Counted from the stretch's first letter, positions 44,502 through 52,904 are shown. The stretch is DNA of 61,576 bases from Candidatus Hikarchaeia archaeon HikBin5 (GCA_009889625.1 WTZU01000005.1:1-61576); one strand, 5' to 3'. The notes: generated by a model from the sequence alone, not told the origin. Numbers and translations: made by a program.

Positions 44502-45632
44502 TCAGTTAATATGACCGGGCGGGAACCAAGCTATTTTCGTTTTTGACTCTATCGAAATACGGACAAATGAACTAAGAGGTATGTCCGAAGTAGTCGGGGC
44601 AGAACATTGTATCACTTCCCCATCTATTAAAGTAACTTTGTACAATATCTTCTCGCCCAAATATCGTTGGTAAGTCACCGTCCCGTTGGCTTCTTTTGGA
44701 TTGCACCGCTCAATTTTAAGATCTTCTGGTCGGAACAAAACCTCCATCTCCAATTTATCATATTCTTTGGAAAGTCCATACATATCTGTCCGGTCAATAT
44801 CACCTATTACTGTGGAAATAACCTCTCCATTTAATTCCCCTAAAACGAAACTCGCGTGCCCTAAGAAACTCGCCACAAATCTAGATCTGGGATAATTAAA
44901 CAGATCTTGGGGCTCCCCTGATTGCTCTATCCTTCCGTCTTTGAGGATTAGGACCCTGTCTGAGATGGACAATGCCTCTTCTTGGTCGTGAGTGACAAAT
45001 ATCGTAGTTGTCCCGGTTGATTTTAGAATCGATCTAAGCTCTTCCCTCATTTCAATTCTGAGGCCAGCGTCGATACTAGAAAACGGTTCGTCCAGTAGTA
45101 AAATTGAAGGGTTGGGGGCCAACGATCTCGCCAAAGCAACCCTTTGTTTTTGACCGCCAGAGAGTTCACTAGGGTAACAATTTTTTTTATGAATAAGGCC
45201 TACTAGTTCTAATAATTCATCTATTCTTTCTGGATACAATTCCAAGTCATAATTATTCACCCCAAAGGAGATATTTTGGCTAACGGTTAGGTGGGGAAAC
45301 AAGGCCAAATTCTGAAATACAATTCCAACGCCTCGTTTTTCAGGAGGGACCATCATGCTTGGACTACTTACCAATTCCTCATGTATCTCAATGTTCCCCC
45401 CATCTATCTCTTGTAGCCCCGCTATGCATCTCAATATTGTGGTCTTTCCACTCCCTGAGGGCCCCAACAATGTCAATAGTTCACCCTTCCCCACAACAAA
45501 CGAAAGATCGGATAATATGCTGTTTTCTCCAAACTTTTTGATCAAATTTTCTATTCTCAAAATAGGGTTATTTGGTTCCGTTCCTTGGAGGGGGGGCCAC
45601 ATTTCCAAATTTATAGATTCTTCATCTCCCAT
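44502..45632 (-). CDS. fbpC: iron(III)-type ABC transporter, ATP-binding protein
   Basis: 376 residues. Walker A LLGPSGSGKTT (55-65), Q-loop VFQNLALFPHLTV near 106, signature LSGGQKQRVALARSLA near 157, Walker B LLLDEPFSS near 179, switch His in VTHDQEEAL near 213, then a C-terminal TOBE-like domain (from about 260; FRPEDLKIE near 292). This is the FbpC/PotA class. It overlaps the permease stop by 11 bp, so the two are one operon. Last gene of the run, convergent with the repeat array. Confidence 0.88.
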   Translation of the reverse strand: MGDEESINLEMWPPLQGTEPNNPILRIENLIKKFGENSILSDLSFVVGKGELLTLLGPSGSGKTTILRCIAGLQEIDGGNIEIHEELVSSPSMMVPPEKRGVGIVFQNLALFPHLTVSQNISFGVNNYDLELYPERIDELLELVGLIHKKNCYPSELSGGQKQRVALARSLAPNPSILLLDEPFSSIDAGLRIEMREELRSILKSTGTTTIFVTHDQEEALSISDRVLILKDGRIEQSGEPQDLFNYPRSRFVASFLGHASFVLGELNGEVISTVIGDIDRTDMYGLSKEYDKLEMEVLFRPEDLKIERCNPKEANGTVTYQRYLGEKILYKVTLIDGEVIQCSAPTTSDIPLSSFVRISIESKTKIAWFPPGHIN

Positions 45633-47187
45633 TTGATTCCTCCTGTGCTAAAAGTAAAATCATGGACAATCCAGAAACTATTAATAGCATTACTATTGGT
45701 AATGCCGCATCACCATAAAAATTCGCATCCTCTGCCATCCAAATTAATGTAACTAGCGTTTCAAAACCCGTAGGTCGTAGCATTAGTGTTATTGGGAGCT
45801 CCTTCATAACCGTAAGAAAGACTAAACAAAAACCAGCGAGCCAACTAGGTGTGACTAATGGAAATGTAATTTTCAAAAAAGATCGAATTGGACCAACCCC
45901 CAAAGTCCGCGATGCATGAATAAGTTCAACATCTGCACTAGAAATTGCAGTGGTATTGGAACCAATTGAAAGTGGGAAAAATCGTATTGCGTATGCAAAA
46001 ACCAAAAGAGGAAGTGTCTGATAATACGAACCAAGATGCCTAGAACCAAAGAAAATTAGGGCCAACCCTATGACTACTCCTGGCATCGCATACCCTATAT
46101 ATGATGATTTTTGAATAAGCCCATACCAAGCCGGAGTTTTCCTAACAATAAGATGTGACACAGGGGTACTAGCCAATGTTATCGCCGTGGCCGCTGCAAA
46201 TGACACTAAAACTGAGTTAAATATGTGTCTATAGGGGATTGTAAAAACACTCCCATACACCGGATCTAAACTAAACCATCCAAAAAATGTTATTATAGGA
46301 ATTGCAATTCCAAAAAATGAAACGATCAATGGAATCCCCACGAATGCCCTTCTCCATTTTCCTATGGGGACCTGGAGTGTACCTACAAAATCAACCGTTT
46401 TTCGATTAATTGTAGATCTAGTGAATCTAGATTCAATGGACAATATGGCGATGGCTAATAATAATAAAATCAATGATAATATCGCTGAGAATTCTATGTC
46501 AAATCTTTTAATATAGATTGCACGTGTAAATACGTCGTATCTCATTATCGCAGGAGTTCCAAAATCAGATAAACAATACAAAGCAACTAATAGGCCTCCT
46601 GCAATTACGGCAGGATATATCTGCCCCCATATAACTTTTTTAAATGTCTTCAAACGACCAATCCCAAGGGTTCTCGAGACATCTATTATCTGGGGGTCGA
46701 TAGTTTTCAGTGCAGACCTCGTGGTGAGATATACATAGGGGTAGGTATAGAGGGTAAGGACGATTACAGTCCCTACAAGGCCATATATTGACGGCAATTC
46801 TTCCACTCCAAAAGGCACAAGTAATTTTTGAAGGGTTCCGTGCGGACCAAATGTAGAAACATACGCAAAAGCACCTATGTAACTTGGAACTACTAGTGGT
46901 AAACAAACCATTGCAGTCCAAAACCGTTTGTATGGTATGTCCGTACAAGTTGTTATAAATGCAAGAGGGACTGAAATTAAAATAGTACATAGGGTAGTTA
47001 ATGAAACCATCACAACACTATTAATTAGTATTTGAATGGTCCGTTCCCGAGAAAGTATGGAAATTAGATCTGAAATTGGGACTGTTATGGCTGTTATAAT
47101 CAACCAGACGGAAGGTATCAAAATTAAACCTGCAATAATTGAGGAAGTAACTATGGAAAATAAGATAATTCGAGGATACCTTTTCAC
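45622..47187 (-). CDS. fbpB: iron(III)-type ABC transporter, fused permease
   Basis: 521 residues with about 12 membrane helices and two copies of the binding-protein-dependent permease domain. The EAA-type loops, which contact the ATPase, are visible as DVSRTLGIGRLKTFKKVIWG near 180 and HASRTLGVGPIRSFLKITFP near 428. This fused two-domain layout is typical of FbpB for ferric iron. The binding-protein gene is about 700 bp upstream, separated by a ferrochelatase remnant and a tRNA-like sequence. Confidence 0.88.
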   Translation of the reverse strand: MKRYPRIILFSIVTSSIIAGLILIPSVWLIITAITVPISDLISILSRERTIQILINSVVMVSLTTLCTILISVPLAFITTCTDIPYKRFWTAMVCLPLVVPSYIGAFAYVSTFGPHGTLQKLLVPFGVEELPSIYGLVGTVIVLTLYTYPYVYLTTRSALKTIDPQIIDVSRTLGIGRLKTFKKVIWGQIYPAVIAGGLLVALYCLSDFGTPAIMRYDVFTRAIYIKRFDIEFSAILSLILLLLAIAILSIESRFTRSTINRKTVDFVGTLQVPIGKWRRAFVGIPLIVSFFGIAIPIITFFGWFSLDPVYGSVFTIPYRHIFNSVLVSFAAATAITLASTPVSHLIVRKTPAWYGLIQKSSYIGYAMPGVVIGLALIFFGSRHLGSYYQTLPLLVFAYAIRFFPLSIGSNTTAISSADVELIHASRTLGVGPIRSFLKITFPLVTPSWLAGFCLVFLTVMKELPITLMLRPTGFETLVTLIWMAEDANFYGDAALPIVMLLIVSGLSMILLLAQEESNGR

Positions 47188-47247
47188 ATTAAATCTATGT
47201 CTTATAGATGGATATACTCATTGTAAATATCCAAACAAACCATAAAA

Positions 47248-47631
47248 CTAGAATGTATCTTCAATGATAATTTTTGATAGTGCAGATACCCACATATCGT
47301 CCTCGTTCAAACAAGGAATTAATGTGAATTCATCACCACCACTTTCAATGAATATTTCTTTACCCCTGATCCCGATCTCCTCCAATGTTTCTAAACAATC
47401 TGTCACAAACGCCGGGCAACAAACCGCGAGGTGCTCTATCCCACTCCTCGCCAAACGTTTGATCTCATTTTCAGTAGATGGTTTGAGCCATTCATCAAAG
47501 CCGAGACGGGATTGGAAAGACCAACTCCATTTGTCCCTCTCCAAATGCAGTTTCATCGCAGTATATTCGGACGTCTGTTTTATTTGATGGGGATAGCACA
47601 GAGAGTGACATTTCCGATTCGGTTTTTCCAC
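47248..47631 (-). pseudogene. hemH: ferrochelatase C-terminal fragment
   Basis: About 127 codons (GTG start) matching only the last third of ferrochelatase (normally over 300 residues): CYPHQIKQTSEY near 12-23, WSFQSRLGFDEWLKPSTE near 37-54, HLAVCCPAFVTDCLETLEEI near 67-86 and FTLIPCLNEDDMWV near 102. The active-site Glu/His half, including the His of the N-terminal domain, is missing; an in-frame stop lies four codons upstream of the GTG. The resemblance is to bacterial enzymes. Archaea generally make haem by the sirohaem (Ahb) route, so this looks like a decayed transferred gene. Confidence 0.75.
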
Positions 47632-47752
47632 ATTTACACATCATATCTTTTGAATAAAAAATACTTTCATAATCATATTGATCTACATTCATTTTGGCCT
47701 CATTTTGATTCATTTTATATTATCCATACTACATAGCGCCCATCGCATTCTA

Positions 47753-47845
47753 GGGGACCCTCCGGATTTGAACCGGGCCCAATGCCTGGTAGTCTTCAGA
47801 CGTTGGTGCCTTCAGGTGACACATATTATCAAAGGTTTAGGTCCC
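47753..47845 (-). tRNA. tRNA-like sequence, isotype not resolved (intron-containing or degenerate)
   Basis: On the minus strand GGGACCT (47845-47839) pairs with GGGTCCC (47760-47754), and the T-arm CCGG-TTCAAAT-CCGG (about 47762-47776) is textbook. The 61 bases between are too long for a simple class I tRNA and show no normal D-loop. A 5-bp arm GTGTC/GGCAC with loop ACCTGAA exists but lacks U33. Two TGAA-loop hairpins (CCTGAAGG, GTCTGAAGAC) follow each other. It may hold an intron or be a decayed tRNA. Confidence 0.45.
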
Positions 47846-47898
47846 AAACATAGAAGTTGTTAAAAAGACAGACTCTCTGTGTATGATGCCTTTTTAAT

Positions 47899-49035
47899 CT
47901 ATAGGACTCCGGCCTCTTCTTGTAGTGCGACAGTTTCGTTGATGTCTTGCGAAGCAAATTTAACTAGATCGACCTCTGGTGTCTTTTGTTCTGACAATTT
48001 GGGTAATCGTGGATCTGCTTCCAATCCAGGGATCATTGGGTATTCGAATTTCATATTTCCAATAAAGAAGTTTTGTGCTTCCGTAGATAGTAAGTGTCTA
48101 ATGAAATTAGATGCAAGAGCATAATTCTGTCTTGGATTTTTAATGATTGTTGCACCGGCAACATTCATGAATGCACCTGCGTCATTCTCCGTGAATGCTA
48201 GTTCTATATGAGATCCGCTTCCATAACTATGCCCAGTTGGATCATTCTTTACTCTCATTGGATAGTAATGGTTCACAGGCCCGGCATGGATTTCCCCAGC
48301 TAGAATGGCTTCAGTTACATTACTTTCTTTTGCATAGGTTTTGACACCAGCAGCTTTCATATCTTTCAACCATTGCAATGTTTTTTCTTTCCCATGCAAG
48401 TATCTCATGCATGTGATGAAATCTGCGTGGGATCCGTATGTCGGTGCCCACCCCATCTTATCTTTCAGTGCCTCAACTTTGGGAAGGTCAAAGATACTCT
48501 TGGGAATTATGGATGCATCGACTTCATTTGTGTTGTATGCGATGCAACGGAGTCTACCAGAGGTTCCAATCCAGTGTCCTTCTGGGTCAAGATAACCCTC
48601 ACGACCTGCAGAAATAACATCTGCATTAACAGGGACGGTCATTCCTTCATTTTTCAATAGACCTAGTGCGCCTGTGCTTACTGTGTAAAATACATCCGCA
48701 GGTGTGTTTTTACCTTCAACTCGTATCTGGTTTGCCAAAGCTGTTGATTTATCATATCGAATATCCAAATCAAACTTAGGATACTTGTCTTGAATCATTA
48801 CAAATAGTTCTCCAACTAGCGATTCTTTTCTACCAGAATACATGGTCAGACTTCCTTCTAATGGGGGAAGTGCATCCATGGATACGCCTGCTGGAACTGC
48901 AGGAGCTGCAGGAGCTGGTGCTGCAGGAGCTGGTGCTGCTGCTTCTTGTTGTGTTGCACAACCTGCAATAGAAATCAATCCGAAGGATCCCGCTGTTGCA
49001 AGTAATTGTCTTCGAGAGATATTTTTCAAACTCAT
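47899..49035 (-). CDS. fbpA: iron(III)-type ABC transporter, substrate-binding lipoprotein (TAT signal)
   Basis: 378 residues from the ATG at 49035 (a TTG one codon upstream is unlikely). The N-terminus has a twin-arginine signal (SRRQLLATAG) and a lipobox ending SIAGC, so the protein is exported folded and lipid-anchored. A repetitive Ala-Pro linker (about 30-48) follows, then the binding domain: LTMYSGRKESLVGELF near 63, ADVFYTVSTGALG near 113 and LAGEIHAGPVNHYYPMR near 245 with the paired Tyr that binds iron in FbpA proteins. Same strand as fbpB and fbpC. Confidence 0.9.
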   Translation of the reverse strand: MSLKNISRRQLLATAGSFGLISIAGCATQQEAAAPAPAAPAPAAPAVPAGVSMDALPPLEGSLTMYSGRKESLVGELFVMIQDKYPKFDLDIRYDKSTALANQIRVEGKNTPADVFYTVSTGALGLLKNEGMTVPVNADVISAGREGYLDPEGHWIGTSGRLRCIAYNTNEVDASIIPKSIFDLPKVEALKDKMGWAPTYGSHADFITCMRYLHGKEKTLQWLKDMKAAGVKTYAKESNVTEAILAGEIHAGPVNHYYPMRVKNDPTGHSYGSGSHIELAFTENDAGAFMNVAGATIIKNPRQNYALASNFIRHLLSTEAQNFFIGNMKFEYPMIPGLEADPRLPKLSEQKTPEVDLVKFASQDINETVALQEEAGVL

Positions 49036-49054
49036 CAAAGGGGCATAAATTGCC

Positions 49055-49116
49055 GTTAGTTATAAACTAGCGTATTTAATTCTATCATTGTAGTTAAACA
49101 AATATAGTTAACAATA
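49055..49116 (-). promoter_or_regulatory. fbpA promoter with TATA box and upstream repeats
   Basis: On the minus strand TTTATAAC (about 49059-49066) lies about 25 bp before the ATG at 49035, fitting a leaderless transcript. Upstream are two TTAACTA copies 15 bp apart within an outer ATTGT...ACAAT pair (49086-49113), in the place of an activator or metal-regulator site. No clear DtxR consensus. Confidence 0.4.
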
Positions 49117-49130
49117 AAGGATGATTGGAG

Positions 49131-49382
49131 TTATCTATCGTCGTTTAGAATGATCTCTGCAGGTATCCCCGTAAGTAATTCCCATACAGAACTTTCAAAT
49201 GATACCTCATGGTCATCTATTTGGATTATGTCTGATAGAATATCATTCGTGGCTTCGTGCCCACAAGTATAGTAATGTTTACCGGGCTTGGAAGATGAAA
49301 TTCCTGAGATTTCTTGATGACAAATAGGGCATTTTGGTGTCGATTCGATCCTTGTCGATTGAAGAGTCATTGTTATGCTCAT
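49131..49382 (-). CDS. small zinc-finger-like protein, unknown function
   Basis: 83 residues. CPICHQEI near 18-25 and YTCGHEA near 38-44 would give a C-x2-C ... C-x-H zinc knuckle. The rest is acidic, with DILSDIIQIDDHEVSFESS and a hydrophobic WELLTGIPAEIIL end. No known family. It stands alone between fbpA and the hairpin region, and its start is next to the first hairpin. Confidence 0.5.
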   Translation of the reverse strand: MSITMTLQSTRIESTPKCPICHQEISGISSSKPGKHYYTCGHEATNDILSDIIQIDDHEVSFESSVWELLTGIPAEIILNDDR

Positions 49383-49405
49383 GTTCCAACAGTGAATGCA
49401 CTACT

Positions 49406-49546
49406 ATTTAGACAACTGCCAAGCATAGTGAAAGTAAAACGAGAGACGTAAGGCTGCTATGCAGCAGACAATTGTCGTCTAAATATAGTCTAATTTATGT
49501 AAAAACGACATACACCCATGTGTCTGACAACTGACGTCTGTCGTTT
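49406..49546. ncRNA. two consecutive long hairpins upstream of the thiolase gene
   Basis: Hairpin 1: ATTTAGAC (49406-49413) pairs with GTCTAAAT (49477-49484), then CTGC (49416-49419) with GCAG (49464-49467), then GCATAG (49423-49428) with CTATGC (49457-49462), leaving a 28-nt loop. Hairpin 2: AAACGACA (49503-49510) pairs with TGTCGTTT (49539-49546). GACAACTG occurs in both. The stems are perfect and nested, which points to an RNA element or a DNA-level recognition site. No known class is recognised; strand unknown. Confidence 0.5.
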
Positions 49547-49590
49547 CTCACATTGGAAATAACTAAATCCACAGCAGCTAACTTCCTTCT

Positions 49591-50745
49591 ATGGATCGGA
49601 TCGCAATAATAGGTGCCTCTATGACTCAATTTGGGGTTCGGGAGGGCTCTTGGATATGCGATTTGCTTTCGGAGGCAGCAATGGGTTGTATAGATGCAGC
49701 AAACGTAGATCCCCAGGACATCGATCAAGTATATGTTTCCAACATGGCTAGTGGGGAATTTGAAGGCCGGACTGGCATTATGAATGCATTAGTCCACGAC
49801 ATTGGGGCAATTCCTGCCTATACCACTCGAATTGATCAAACTAGTGCTTCAGGAGGGGCTGGAATTTATGCAGCTTGGCAATCGATAGCCAGCGGACATA
49901 GTGAGATGACATTGCTTGTGGGTGGTGAAAAAATGACACATACTTCAACTTCACATGCAACAGATATCATCTCAACCCTCACCCACCCTGTAGAATATAA
50001 ACACGGTGTTACACTCCCTAGTTTCGCAGGCCTCATCTCTCAACTTTATTTACATGAGTATAATGCATCACGAGAATCACTTGCCAAAGTGGCAGTCAAA
50101 AATCATAAGAATGGCATCGATAACCCCCACGCACATTTTAGAAAAGCGATAGATATAGAAACGGTACTGTCTTCTCCCGTAATTGCAGACCCACTTAGAT
50201 TATATGATTTTTGCCCAATAACAGATGGGAGTGCGGCATTGATGATGTGTCCCGAATCAACCGCAAAAGAGATCACAGATGATTATGTAGTGATTACTGG
50301 AATAGGAGGGGCGACAGATACTCATGTCGTCCACGAACGAAGGGATCCCACTACATTGGATGCAGTAATAAATAGCTCTAAAAAAGCATACCATATGGCA
50401 AATAAAAATCCCGATGACGTGGATGTTGCGGAATTGCACGACATGTTCACAATACTTGAAATTCTTCAATCAGAAGATCTAGGATTTTTCAATAAAGGAG
50501 AAGGGTGGAAAGCAGTAGAAGAAGGCCTTACTGACCGAGATGGGACAATTCCAATAAATACATCTGGAGGATTAAAATCAAAGGGCCATCCTTTGGGGGC
50601 TAGTGGTGTTGCACAAGTACATGAACTATATCACCAACTATTGAATACTGCAGGAAAAAGACAGGTTAATGCAGACGTTGCATTGGCCTGTAATATCGGC
50701 GGATTTGGGAATTGTGTCATTACCACAATTCTGGAGTCAATATGA
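49591..50745 (+). CDS. thiolase family protein with serine at the nucleophile position
   Basis: 384 residues of the SCP2-type archaeal thiolase group. The fold is complete: VYVSNMASGEFEGR near 48, the active loop IDQTSASGGAGI near 81-92, DVAELHDMFTILEI near 275, the catalytic His in KSKGHPLGASG near 333 and CNIGGFGNC near the C-terminus. Classical thiolases have Cys at the position that is Ser85 here (TSASGG against ACASGG). It is coupled by ATGA to a DUF35 partner, as in archaeal thiolase complexes. Activity may be changed or absent. Confidence 0.85.
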   Translation: MDRIAIIGASMTQFGVREGSWICDLLSEAAMGCIDAANVDPQDIDQVYVSNMASGEFEGRTGIMNALVHDIGAIPAYTTRIDQTSASGGAGIYAAWQSIASGHSEMTLLVGGEKMTHTSTSHATDIISTLTHPVEYKHGVTLPSFAGLISQLYLHEYNASRESLAKVAVKNHKNGIDNPHAHFRKAIDIETVLSSPVIADPLRLYDFCPITDGSAALMMCPESTAKEITDDYVVITGIGGATDTHVVHERRDPTTLDAVINSSKKAYHMANKNPDDVDVAELHDMFTILEILQSEDLGFFNKGEGWKAVEEGLTDRDGTIPINTSGGLKSKGHPLGASGVAQVHELYHQLLNTAGKRQVNADVALACNIGGFGNCVITTILESI

Positions 50746-51125
50746 ACTTAGATTTAATTGTAAAAAAGTGTATTAAAGGCCACCTTTGCTATCCAACACA
50801 CGCCCTTTGTCCCAACTGTAGATCTATAATGAGTGAAGAAACTGTAAATTTATCGCAATTAGAAGGCACAGTTATTACTTGGACTACGAGCACAGTCCCG
50901 CCACCGGGTGTTCGTAGTCCAAATATTCTAGCAATTGTAGAATATGAGGTAGGGGGCGAATCTGTAAAATTAATAGGTGGAATTGAAAATGAATCTGTGA
51001 AAATAGGAGATAAGGTTAGGCCAGTGTACAGTTCACAACTTAGAGATCCTGATCATTGCCAGCGTGTTATGGAATGTCAAAAATGGTCTGGGCACCGATT
51101 TGAAATATTGGATAAAGACAATTAA
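50742..51125 (+). CDS. DUF35 OB-fold protein (thiolase partner, Zn ribbon incomplete)
   Basis: 127 residues from the ATG at 50742, which overlaps the thiolase stop. The N-terminal rubredoxin-like part has Cys10, Cys16, Cys23 and Cys26, but the usual first C-x2-C pair is not kept (CIKGH). The OB fold follows: GTVITWTTSTVPPPGV near 48-63 and LIGGIENESVKIGDKVRP near 83. DUF35 proteins position CoA substrates for thiolases or ketosteroid enzymes. The pair is probably one complex. Confidence 0.85.
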   Translation: MNLDLIVKKCIKGHLCYPTHALCPNCRSIMSEETVNLSQLEGTVITWTTSTVPPPGVRSPNILAIVEYEVGGESVKLIGGIENESVKIGDKVRPVYSSQLRDPDHCQRVMECQKWSGHRFEILDKDN

Positions 51126-51128
51126 GAT

Positions 51129-51566
51129 TTATTTCGCGTAGGTTTCGATGTTTTTCCACACAACTTGCATTTTCTCACCAGTTAATCTAATTAATTGATC
51201 TAGGGCGTCTCTAGATTCTAAAGATACCAATCCCAAATCTCGGATGGCCTTTGTTGCCGAAACATGATGGACATGCACCACTTTATCTTCTGATTCATAG
51301 ACTACAGTCGTGCAAGGTAACATTCCTGCTATTTCTGGGTCAATCTTCAACGCCCCATATGCTATCTGAGGGTGGCAAACTATTATCAATGCGACCTTTG
51401 AGACATGTTCTCCCAGGGTACCTTGTATCATTTCATCAAGATAGCTAACATTTATTGTCTCAAAATCAGCCAATTCATGTTCCAATTGTATTGCCAATAC
51501 TGCATCTTTAAAGGGCATATCAACGGTAGTATGTAGTACTTCTTTTGCCGTGGCAGTTTTATCCAT
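51129..51566 (-). CDS. DUF302 domain protein
   Basis: 145 residues. DUF302 pattern: VDMPFKDAVLAIQLEHELADF near 15-35, VALIIVCHPQIAYGALKIDPEIAGMLPCTTVVYE near 58-91 (HP and PC are family-typical) and VVHVHHVSATKA near 96. DUF302 proteins are small alpha/beta proteins of unknown role, some in sulfur-related clusters. No transmembrane segment. Convergent with the DUF35 gene and divergent from the zinc-ribbon gene. Confidence 0.82.
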   Translation of the reverse strand: MDKTATAKEVLHTTVDMPFKDAVLAIQLEHELADFETINVSYLDEMIQGTLGEHVSKVALIIVCHPQIAYGALKIDPEIAGMLPCTTVVYESEDKVVHVHHVSATKAIRDLGLVSLESRDALDQLIRLTGEKMQVVWKNIETYAK

Positions 51567-51676
51567 GCAGTTATGTAAAAACCTTTGAAAAAAAAACTTG
51601 TGTTTGGCAGATCAAAAATAGTTTCTCGAAAGTCGCATTCCAAAATGTTTAAACCCCGGCTGAATTGAGGTAGAAT

Positions 51677-51853
51677 ATGACCACAGCGATAAAGGAAATA
51701 CACTTTTGCATTTCATGCGGCATCAGCATTTCGGGGATATATGCAACATCATTCGAATGTCCAGATTGCAATGCAGTTATTTCCAGATGTGCAAAGTGTA
51801 AAAAACAAAGTAATCAGTATAAATGTCCACAATGCAACTTCGGAGGACCATAA
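51677..51853 (+). CDS. HVO_2753-like zinc-ribbon protein
   Basis: A 58-residue protein with eight cysteines in four CxxC-like pairs: CISC, CPDC, CAKC and CPQC, ending NFGGP. This matches the small two-zinc protein found upstream of EF-1beta in Haloarchaea and other archaea (HVO_2753 in Haloferax volcanii). In that species it has been linked to biofilm and swarming behaviour, as I recall. It lies 5 bp before the EF-1beta gene and leads the translation operon. Confidence 0.85.
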   Translation: MTTAIKEIHFCISCGISISGIYATSFECPDCNAVISRCAKCKKQSNQYKCPQCNFGGP

Positions 51854-51858
51854 TACCA

Positions 51859-52125
51859 ATGGGAACTGTAGCTGCAAAACTAAAAATTATGCCGGAAACC
51901 TCCGATATCGATATCGAAGCGTTAGAAAAAAATATTGAGAACGCAGTGCCCGAAGGTGCTGAATTAAAAGGGATTGAAAGGCAACCTATTGCATTTGGCT
52001 TGGTGGCTCTTTATCCGACTGTATTAATACCCGACGGGGAGGGCGGCACCGACCAGGTGGAGGAGGCATTTTCCCAAGTGGAAGGAGTTGGAAGTATTGG
52101 TGTGGAGGCCGTAGGACGGATATAG
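51859..52125 (+). CDS. ef1b: translation elongation factor 1-beta
   Basis: Nucleotide exchange factor for EF-1alpha. The ATG at 51859 gives 88 residues, the family's usual size, beginning [13 protein letters not shown] and containing [16 protein letters not shown] near 43 and [20 protein letters not shown] at the end. An upstream in-frame ATG would overlap the zinc-ribbon gene and is not needed. A core archaeal gene in its usual place. Confidence 0.93.
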   Translation: MGTVAAKLKIMPETSDIDIEALEKNIENAVPEGAELKGIERQPIAFGLVALYPTVLIPDGEGGTDQVEEAFSQVEGVGSIGVEAVGRI

Positions 52126-52175
52126 AAGTCGGAGTACTTAATACATTAGTAAAGTTAATTTATATACAAGATATC

Positions 52176-52469
52176 ATGCCAAGTTCCAAGGGACCACGTA
52201 GTAAAACAAGACGAAAATTGACAAATAAACTCCGAGATAGGGGCAATTCGCCACCTCAGAGGTTAGTCCAACAGTTTGAAAATGGACAGAAAGTGCACCT
52301 CAGGATCGATCCTAGTGTGCAGGATGGAAGATTCCACCCTAGATTCAACGGACATACTGGCGAAGTAGTTGGAAAACAAGGGTCTGCATTCAAAGTAGAA
52401 ATAACCGACGGGGGTAAGAAAAAGGTTCTAATTTCAGTTTCTGCCCACTTAAAACCCCAAACAAAATAG
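52176..52469 (+). CDS. rpl21e: large ribosomal subunit protein L21e
   Basis: 97 residues, basic. [21 protein letters not shown] opens the protein. [20 protein letters not shown] near 40-59 and [16 protein letters not shown] near 61-76 are the family's SH3-like core. Found only in archaea and eukaryotes. 50 bp after EF-1beta and 6 bp before rpo4, in the same operon. Confidence 0.95.
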   Translation: MPSSKGPRSKTRRKLTNKLRDRGNSPPQRLVQQFENGQKVHLRIDPSVQDGRFHPRFNGHTGEVVGKQGSAFKVEITDGGKKKVLISVSAHLKPQTK

Positions 52470-52475
52470 ATAAAC

Positions 52476-52832
52476 ATGACCATATTTCAAGAAATAGTCT
52501 CAGAAGAATATTTGACAGTATCCGAAGTTAAAGAATATTTGCAGAAAATAGAAAAAGAACGCGCCATAGATGAAGATCGAGAATTGCCATATGAGTTGTC
52601 TAGAACAATTGAACATGTAAACCGTTTTACAATATTAGGGGGAAAAGATTCAAGAGAATTAGTAAATAAATTATTAGAATTGGAAAAGGTTAATGACAAA
52701 ATCGCATGCAAGATTGCAGACTTACTCCCTCAATCCCGCGATGAATTACGTTCCATATTCGTACAAGATCGGCAAACTGTAGAAGGAGATGAATTGGATG
52801 CCATTCTTTCCGTTGTGGCAGAATATATTTAA
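52476..52832 (+). CDS. rpo4: RNA polymerase subunit Rpo4 (RpoF)
   Basis: 118 residues, equivalent to eukaryotic Rpb4. The EYLTVSEVKEYLQKIEKER start and the HRDC-like C-terminus (ELVNKLLELEKVNDKIACKIADLLPQSRDELRSIF) are diagnostic. It pairs with Rpo7 in the polymerase stalk. In the usual archaeal place between L21e and DUF655. Confidence 0.93.
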   Translation: MTIFQEIVSEEYLTVSEVKEYLQKIEKERAIDEDRELPYELSRTIEHVNRFTILGGKDSRELVNKLLELEKVNDKIACKIADLLPQSRDELRSIFVQDRQTVEGDELDAILSVVAEYI

Positions 52833-52904
52833 AAACGGGCCAAATTTACTTTCGGCATTACCTATTTAACCATTTAGGCCTATATGTGCTATTAGTGATA
52901 GCTC

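Noticed and set aside
47753-47845. Assigning the tRNA-like sequence to Trp, Phe or Gln
   Set aside because: CCA, GAA and CTG triplets are present, but none sits in a seven-base loop with U33 and a five-base-pair stem.
32498-49435. A shared 14-base stretch (AGCATAGTGAAAGT) in the nrdJ leader and in the first hairpin before the thiolase gene
   Set aside because: In a window this size several exact 14-base matches are expected by chance, and the surrounding stems differ. Not enough to claim one RNA family.
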